A stretch of DNA of 18,581 nt from Treponema sp. UBA3819 (GTDB lineage Bacteria > Spirochaetota > Spirochaetia > Treponematales > Treponemataceae): positions 953 through 19,533 of the forward strand of contig DFDV01000114.1 in assembly GCA_002369025.1 (NCBI GenBank). The letters run 5' to 3'. Position 1 is the stretch's first letter. Each line of letters starts with the position of its first letter. The position numbers and the translations under genes are program-made. A model generated the notes under the pieces. It was not told where the DNA came from. It did not search any database and worked only from the letters and a program-made list of their open reading frames with translations. Shown piece after piece: positions 14,186 to 18,581 of this stretch.

Positions 14186-14713
14186 TTATCTTGGGCGCAG
14201 TCTGGGAACTAAATCCAGAATTGTTTCCACAGCCTTTTCCCGGTCTTCTTCATCGGCAAAAATCAATGTTGTTTCGCTGCCATTCCGCTGCACGACGCTG
14301 AGCGTGGTCTTATAGTTTCCGGTGTTTTCCGGGTCATTTTCGTAGGCAAGCGTTGGAAGGGCTTCTATGTTTACGAAGTAAATGATTTGTGTACCAAGTA
14401 CAATTGCATCCTTGTAGACACCTGCCATGCCGCGGTTTGCTCCTTCGCGTGCCGCAATTTCCGTAGCAATCAGGGCGGTTCCAATCAGGATTGCATTTAC
14501 AAAGAGGCCCATATCCCTGAAGGGCAGCACGCAGATGATTGCCGCGCCAAAAAGTGCAATGGCTATCCACTTTGCAGAAGATGTCTGCTTAAGGGGCAGA
14601 TACTGAGTGCCCGCATTCTGGCGCAGTTTTTTGGTGCGCAGAGGAATTGAAATGAGGATTGCGGCATAGCAGATAAGTCCTGCCAGGCAAAGTCCTACGG
14701 TCATCATCTTCAT
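14186..14713 (-). CDS. Small membrane protein with soluble C-terminal domain, function unknown
   Basis: 175 residues. There are three hydrophobic segments at about 3-24, 49-64 and 68-86, then a ~90-residue soluble domain (GVYKDAIVLGTQIIYFVNIEALPTL... ending in the amphipathic helix EDREKAVETILDLV). The strand-rich core closed by a C-terminal helix resembles bacterial PH-like domains of small membrane proteins, but I cannot confirm this. The start ATG is well supported: GGGAGGA lies just upstream, and ATGA overlaps the stop of the Nudix gene, so the two are translationally coupled. Last gene of the sstT operon; no clear minus-strand terminator follows. Confidence 0.82.
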   Translation of the reverse strand: MKMMTVGLCLAGLICYAAILISIPLRTKKLRQNAGTQYLPLKQTSSAKWIAIALFGAAIICVLPFRDMGLFVNAILIGTALIATEIAAREGANRGMAGVYKDAIVLGTQIIYFVNIEALPTLAYENDPENTGNYKTTLSVVQRNGSETTLIFADEEDREKAVETILDLVPRLRPR

Positions 14714-15282
14714 ATTCGTCCTCCCAAAAGTTTTTTGATTGCAAAATTACTGCGTTGTTCCTTAATCGCCAGCCAGGTAAGCAGTGCCTGCCATGCACTC
14801 TTAAATGCCAAAGGTAGTTCCCCAAGATCCTGCTCATTGCGCACCTGTCGCCACTCAAAGGCAGTCACTTCGCCTTCTTGTGCCGTCAATGCCTCCCCAG
14901 CGGGAAGTTCTGCCTCAAAAAACAAATCACAGGTTTTGTAAACAATATTCTTATATTCATACGTATTGGGAAAACTGCACAAATAATTCATTTTGGTTGG
15001 CGGCAGACCGGTTTCTTCTTCACATTCCCGATAAACAGCGTCTTCTGCTGCCTCATCGGGATCAACAAATCCGCCGGGAAGGGCCAAAAATCCTTTGCGC
15101 GGCTCTTTTCCCCGTTTTTCAAACAAAACGCGCCCCTTATCATCACAGATAATCAGCCCAACTGCCGTAGCCACATTGTTGTAGAGGTCAAAGCCACAGT
15201 CAGCACAAAGCCATTTGCGCATCTTTACATTCTGAATATGTCTGCCTCCACAGGCAGGGCAAAAATTAAAGTCGTTCTGCAT
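14710..15282 (-). CDS. Nudix hydrolase with N-terminal zinc ribbon
   Basis: 190 residues, cytoplasmic. The N-terminus is a CPAC...CADC zinc ribbon (Cys 8, 11, 26, 29). The Nudix box is complete: G71-x5-E77-x7-R85-E86-C-E-E89-E90-T-G92-L, which binds Mg2+ and cleaves nucleoside-diphosphate-linked substrates. The ribbon-plus-Nudix layout recalls NudC (NADH/NAD-capped RNA hydrolase). However, the NudC SQPWPFPxS signature after the box is absent (here SFPNTYEYKNIVYKT), so an NADH-specific role is not supported and the substrate is open. It starts 17 bases after the ECF fusion gene with AAGGGGA before its ATG, and its stop overlaps the next gene. Confidence 0.9.
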   Translation of the reverse strand: MQNDFNFCPACGGRHIQNVKMRKWLCADCGFDLYNNVATAVGLIICDDKGRVLFEKRGKEPRKGFLALPGGFVDPDEAAEDAVYRECEEETGLPPTKMNYLCSFPNTYEYKNIVYKTCDLFFEAELPAGEALTAQEGEVTAFEWRQVRNEQDLGELPLAFKSAWQALLTWLAIKEQRSNFAIKKLLGGRI

Positions 15283-15299
15283 GACAGTCCCCTTTTCTA

Positions 15300-17423
15300 T
15301 TAAAAATACCGGGCCGTAAGTGCATCAGCAAGAACTTCTGCACGACGGAGGGTCTGAATAATCAGAGGAATAAAAAGCGGGAAGAGAATTTTGATTTTTG
15401 CAAAAAATCCTCTGGCACTTCCCAGTCCGCCTCTTTCCAGCTGGGTTTTGATGATTGAAGATGCTTCCTCAATTAAAATCGGAATAAAGCGGAAAATAAT
15501 TTCTGTTACAACCACAAGGGAACGCACCGGAATATGCAGGGCGGAAAGTGGTTTGAGCAGGGTGGCAAATCCTTCGAGTATCTCTTTTTCGCCCGTTGAA
15601 TAGATGAAGACCTGAATGGCAGAAAGCACGCCAAAGACGCGAAAAAGTGCAATTGCACAAATCTTAATCTTAAAAGGCGTAACCATAAACCACTTCCATT
15701 CAGTAAAATGCGGCTCTCCCTCCAGAGGAGGAATAAAAATCATCTGAATAAGACAATAAAGCAGCATCCAGGGCAGAACTTTGAGGAAAGAAGTACAGAG
15801 CCTGCCCAGGGGATATTTTGCCAGCAGGGCATAGAGAACGCTGACAGCCGCAACTCCCGCCACAAGATAAATAGAGGGCATGGCAAGGGAGGCAAGGAAA
15901 ATGGTCAGGAATGTCAGATATTTCAGGACAGGCGAAAGTTTTTGAATAAATCCCTTGATTTTGGCAGGCGCAACGGCAAAGGCGGCTGTCTTTCGCAATT
16001 TGGAAAGCATCTTTGCTCCATCAAGAGTCTTCTGGGAAGCGAGGGAAAGGTCTTCTGACAGGGCAGGCTGTCTGCAGGCAGAATCAGATGCAATCAGCCC
16101 CTTTTCCATGTGAATGGCACGGTCTGCAAAAGCCGCCTCTTCCATGCGGTGGGTACTGAAGAGAATTGTTTTTCCGCTGCGGGCAAGTTTTTGCAGTAAA
16201 AGCAGCAGGTCTTTGCGGCTGATTGGGTCGATACCGGAAGTTGGCTCATCAAAAAGAAGAACCTGGCTGTCCATGGCGATTATGCCGGCAATAGAAAGTT
16301 TTCTCTTTTCGCCTCCGCTGAGTTTTTGAGTGGAACGGTTTGCAAACTGGTCATAGGGCAGTCCCACCAGTTCCATGGCATCCCGGACACGTTTTTTCAG
16401 TTCTTTTCCATGTATTCCCTGATTTATGGGGCCAAAAGCTACATCATCTGCGGCATAAGGTTCAAAAAGAGCGGCCTGACTGTCCTGCAGGGCAAGGGAT
16501 GGATAAGCGTCCGCGTAGACTTTTCCAGAGGAAGGCTGCAGTAATCCCGCCGCAATTTCCATGAGGGTAGATTTTCCGGAACCGCTTACGCCGGTAATTG
16601 CCGTAAGGGTGCCTTTATAGATATCAAGATTCAAGCCTTTTAGAACAGATGTGCCTTCTTCATAGGAAAAAGAAATGTCCCTGAGAGCAAGGGCAATATC
16701 TGCATCAACAAAATCATCCGGGCTGCGGCGGGCGGCTTCTACAGGCTGGCCAAAGAGAAGCCTGATAAGAGGAGTGTTTGCCTGAAACTTTTCCCGGGAG
16801 CCGTCAAATATTATTTCGCCCGCCTGAATGGCGATTACATGCTGGGCCCTGCAGGCTTCTTCGTAGTCATGGGTTATATGCAGAATGGTCTGTCCGTTTT
16901 TGTGGCAGGCATCCAGAAAGTCCAGAATGTCTTTCCTTGACTCCGGGTCAAGCATGGATGTGGCTTCATCAAGGACAAGCAAATCCGGCTGCAGGGCCAG
17001 AATACCGCTGATTGCCAGTTTTTGGGTCTGTCCCAGAGAAAGTGCATTGGTACGGCTGTCTGCGCGGTCAAGCATTCCTGAAACTGAAAGGCTTTCTATA
17101 ACGCGCTGTTCAACTTCTGCGGGGGAGAGCCTGAGATTTTCCGGGCCGAATGCCGTATCCCGGGAAACAATGCCAGAAACAATCTGGTCTTTGGGATATT
17201 GAAAAACAATGCCGGTTCTTGCACCTTCTTCCAGCTGAACCTGACCTTCCTGTACTTCCAAAAATCCGGCAATGATTCGCGCCAGGGTAGATTTTCCCGA
17301 GCCGTTTGCACCCAGGATGACTGTATATTCACCCTTGTTAATTAAAAAGGAAATATCCTCCAGCGCAGGCTTTTGCATATCAGGATATGAGAACGAAAGA
17401 TTTTTTACTGTGAGCAGAGGCAT
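15300..17423 (-). CDS. ECF transporter energising module: EcfA-EcfA-EcfT fused in one polypeptide
   Basis: 707 residues combining what are usually three proteins. ATPase 1 (residues ~1-225): Walker A GANGSGKST (38-46), Q79 in the Q-loop region, signature LSLGQ (128-132), Walker B with E153, H185. ATPase 2 (~244-445): GVSGSGKST (278-286), LSGGE (368-372), E393, H425. Residues ~485-707 form an EcfT-type membrane subunit with about five hydrophobic helices and the coupling segments ERGGLGSARG (663-672) and ADALTARYF at the C-terminus. Both nucleotide sites look complete. It would power uptake of a vitamin or metal through a separate S-component; none is in the window, so the substrate is unknown. 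The ATG directly abuts the sstT stop (TAAATG) with no good Shine-Dalgarno, suggesting translation by reinitiation. Confidence 0.93.
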   Translation of the reverse strand: MPLLTVKNLSFSYPDMQKPALEDISFLINKGEYTVILGANGSGKSTLARIIAGFLEVQEGQVQLEEGARTGIVFQYPKDQIVSGIVSRDTAFGPENLRLSPAEVEQRVIESLSVSGMLDRADSRTNALSLGQTQKLAISGILALQPDLLVLDEATSMLDPESRKDILDFLDACHKNGQTILHITHDYEEACRAQHVIAIQAGEIIFDGSREKFQANTPLIRLLFGQPVEAARRSPDDFVDADIALALRDISFSYEEGTSVLKGLNLDIYKGTLTAITGVSGSGKSTLMEIAAGLLQPSSGKVYADAYPSLALQDSQAALFEPYAADDVAFGPINQGIHGKELKKRVRDAMELVGLPYDQFANRSTQKLSGGEKRKLSIAGIIAMDSQVLLFDEPTSGIDPISRKDLLLLLQKLARSGKTILFSTHRMEEAAFADRAIHMEKGLIASDSACRQPALSEDLSLASQKTLDGAKMLSKLRKTAAFAVAPAKIKGFIQKLSPVLKYLTFLTIFLASLAMPSIYLVAGVAAVSVLYALLAKYPLGRLCTSFLKVLPWMLLYCLIQMIFIPPLEGEPHFTEWKWFMVTPFKIKICAIALFRVFGVLSAIQVFIYSTGEKEILEGFATLLKPLSALHIPVRSLVVVTEIIFRFIPILIEEASSIIKTQLERGGLGSARGFFAKIKILFPLFIPLIIQTLRRAEVLADALTARYF

Positions 17424-18581
17424 TTATATATTTTCTGGCAAAGGCTTACCAGATTTTCTCCACTGATAGTATTCAGCCGTGGCGGTAAAGAGCACATCAC
17501 TTGAAGAATTTAAAGCCGTTTCCATACTGTCCTGAATAACGCCAATAATAAAGCCGACACCGACAACCTGCATGGCAATATCATTTGAAATGCCAAAAAG
17601 GGAGCAGGCCATAGGAATCAAGAGCAATGAACCGCCCGCCACACCAGATGCACCGCATGCACCCAGCGTAGCCAGCACACAGAGAATCAGAGCCGTAGGA
17701 AGGTCAACAGAAATGCCCATTGTATGTGCGGCCGCCAATGTCATTACCGCAATCGTAATTGCCGCTCCGTCCATGTTGATTGTAGCACCCAGTGGAATGG
17801 ATACAGAATACATATCTTCGTCCAAACCAAGATCTTCGCACAATTCCATGTTTACCGGAATATTTGCCGCAGAACTACGGGTAAAAAAGGCCGTAAGACC
17901 GCTTTGGCGCAGACATCGCCACACAAGCGGATAGGGATTACGATGCAAGGCAACTGCCACCATCACCGGGGAAACCAGCAGCGACATAACCAGCATGGTT
18001 CCGACCAGCACGACAAGCAGTTTTCCGTAACTGGTAAAAATTGAAAGACCGTTTGAGGCAACTGTCGTAAAAACAAGACCCATAATGCCAAAAGGCGCAA
18101 GATTGATAATCCAACGGACAATCAGCGAAATACCCTGCGAAATTTCGGTAAAGAAAGCCTTTGTCGTTTCGCTTGCGAATTTTTTCATCGCCAGACCAAA
18201 AATAACTCCCCAAAACAAAATGCCGATGTAATTTGCACTGATAATAGATTCAACTGGATTTGCAACAGCGTTAATCAGCAGATTGTGCATCACCTGACCG
18301 ATTCCCGCAGGAGCGGCAGACACATCCTCTGGAGATGCCAGTGCAATCGTCTGGGGAAAAAGAAAACTTGCGGCAACTGCAATAAATGATGCGAAGAGCG
18401 TTGAAAGCATATACAGAAGAATAACAAGACCAAAGCGACGGTCAAGCCCTGCACTGCCTTTTACAAGCGAACTTGACACAAGGGCAAATACAAGTACAGG
18501 AGCAACCCCTTTAAGCGCTCCTACGAACAAACTGCCAAAACTGCTAATCCATGCAGCACTAGGAAGAAGAAGACCTAAAAT
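17424..18581 (-). CDS. sstT: Na+/serine-threonine symporter SstT (N-terminus outside window)
   Basis: Imports serine/threonine with Na+ across the inner membrane. 385 residues are visible, and the frame is open to the right edge (reading LGLLLPSAAWISSFGSLFVGALKG). The TTG at 18530 is internal, and only about the first 20-30 of ~400 residues are missing. Diagnostic segments are FFTRSSAANIPVNM, PLGATINMDGAA, CGASGVAGGSLLLIPMACSLFGISNDIAMQVVGVGFIIGVIQDSMETALNSSSDVLF (residues read in pieces from the frame). Ion and substrate ligands (NMDG, D..T..N..D in the last helix) are intact, unlike the divergent relative at 5125-6354. First visible gene of the operon; its stop touches the ATG of the ECF fusion gene. 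Confidence 0.95.
   Translation of the reverse strand: MLGLLLPSAAWISSFGSLFVGALKGVAPVLVFALVSSSLVKGSAGLDRRFGLVILLYMLSTLFASFIAVAASFLFPQTIALASPEDVSAAPAGIGQVMHNLLINAVANPVESIISANYIGILFWGVIFGLAMKKFASETTKAFFTEISQGISLIVRWIINLAPFGIMGLVFTTVASNGLSIFTSYGKLLVVLVGTMLVMSLLVSPVMVAVALHRNPYPLVWRCLRQSGLTAFFTRSSAANIPVNMELCEDLGLDEDMYSVSIPLGATINMDGAAITIAVMTLAAAHTMGISVDLPTALILCVLATLGACGASGVAGGSLLLIPMACSLFGISNDIAMQVVGVGFIIGVIQDSMETALNSSSDVLFTATAEYYQWRKSGKPLPENI

Noticed and set aside
14046..14315. 89-residue plus-strand open frame after tRNA-Cys
   Set aside because: It spans both terminators and runs antisense into the 175-residue membrane protein gene; no coding signature.

Overview
The window reads as ordinary chromosomal DNA of a spirochaete, most likely a Treponema. 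This is an inference from gene content: an XPB-type helicase together with a separate Helicase_C_3 protein, an ApbE-type lipoprotein, a degenerate-GGDEF/EAL regulator and SstT. No rRNA or species marker is present. Base composition is moderate and even. I see no phage, insertion sequence, CRISPR array or other sign of recent transfer. Coding density is very high: 12 protein genes and one tRNA, with no gene-free stretch over 300 bases.

Layout. (1) 1-1250: the 3' two thirds of aspS with its terminator. (2) 1239-2321 (-): an unrecognised protein made of two copies of one domain joined by a Met/Gly/Pro repeat tract. (3) 2383-5128 (+): a periplasmic flavin-transferase lipoprotein (ApbE/Ftp family), then a PAS - degenerate GGDEF - intact EAL c-di-GMP phosphodiesterase. 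(4) 5125-6354 (-): a very divergent dicarboxylate/amino-acid:cation symporter homologue, meeting the EAL gene tail to tail at a shared CTAG. (5) 6416-13867: a helicase cluster. It holds a possible SDR-like protein overlapping an XPB-type helicase (+), HrpB (-), and a 724-residue protein carrying the same N-terminal module as XPB (+). (6) 13968-14155: tRNA-Cys(GCA) with a clear promoter and one or two terminators. (7) 14186-18581 (-): a four-gene operon, sstT - fused EcfA-EcfA-EcfT - Nudix hydrolase - small membrane protein. Its genes abut, overlap or lie 17 bases apart.

How the parts fit together. The helicase cluster looks like a nucleic-acid repair or processing group. The last operon couples an amino-acid importer to the energising half of a vitamin or metal ECF transporter, all in one polypeptide. 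The most striking non-coding pattern is that five transcription-unit starts (2321-, 3401+, 6354-, 6416+, 11508-) have a good -10 box 6-9 bases before the start codon and no Shine-Dalgarno, so their mRNAs should be leaderless or nearly so. Genes inside the last operon mostly have ordinary Shine-Dalgarno sites. The most novel-looking protein is the duplicated-domain repeat protein at 1239-2321. The most unusual architecture is the triple ECF fusion.
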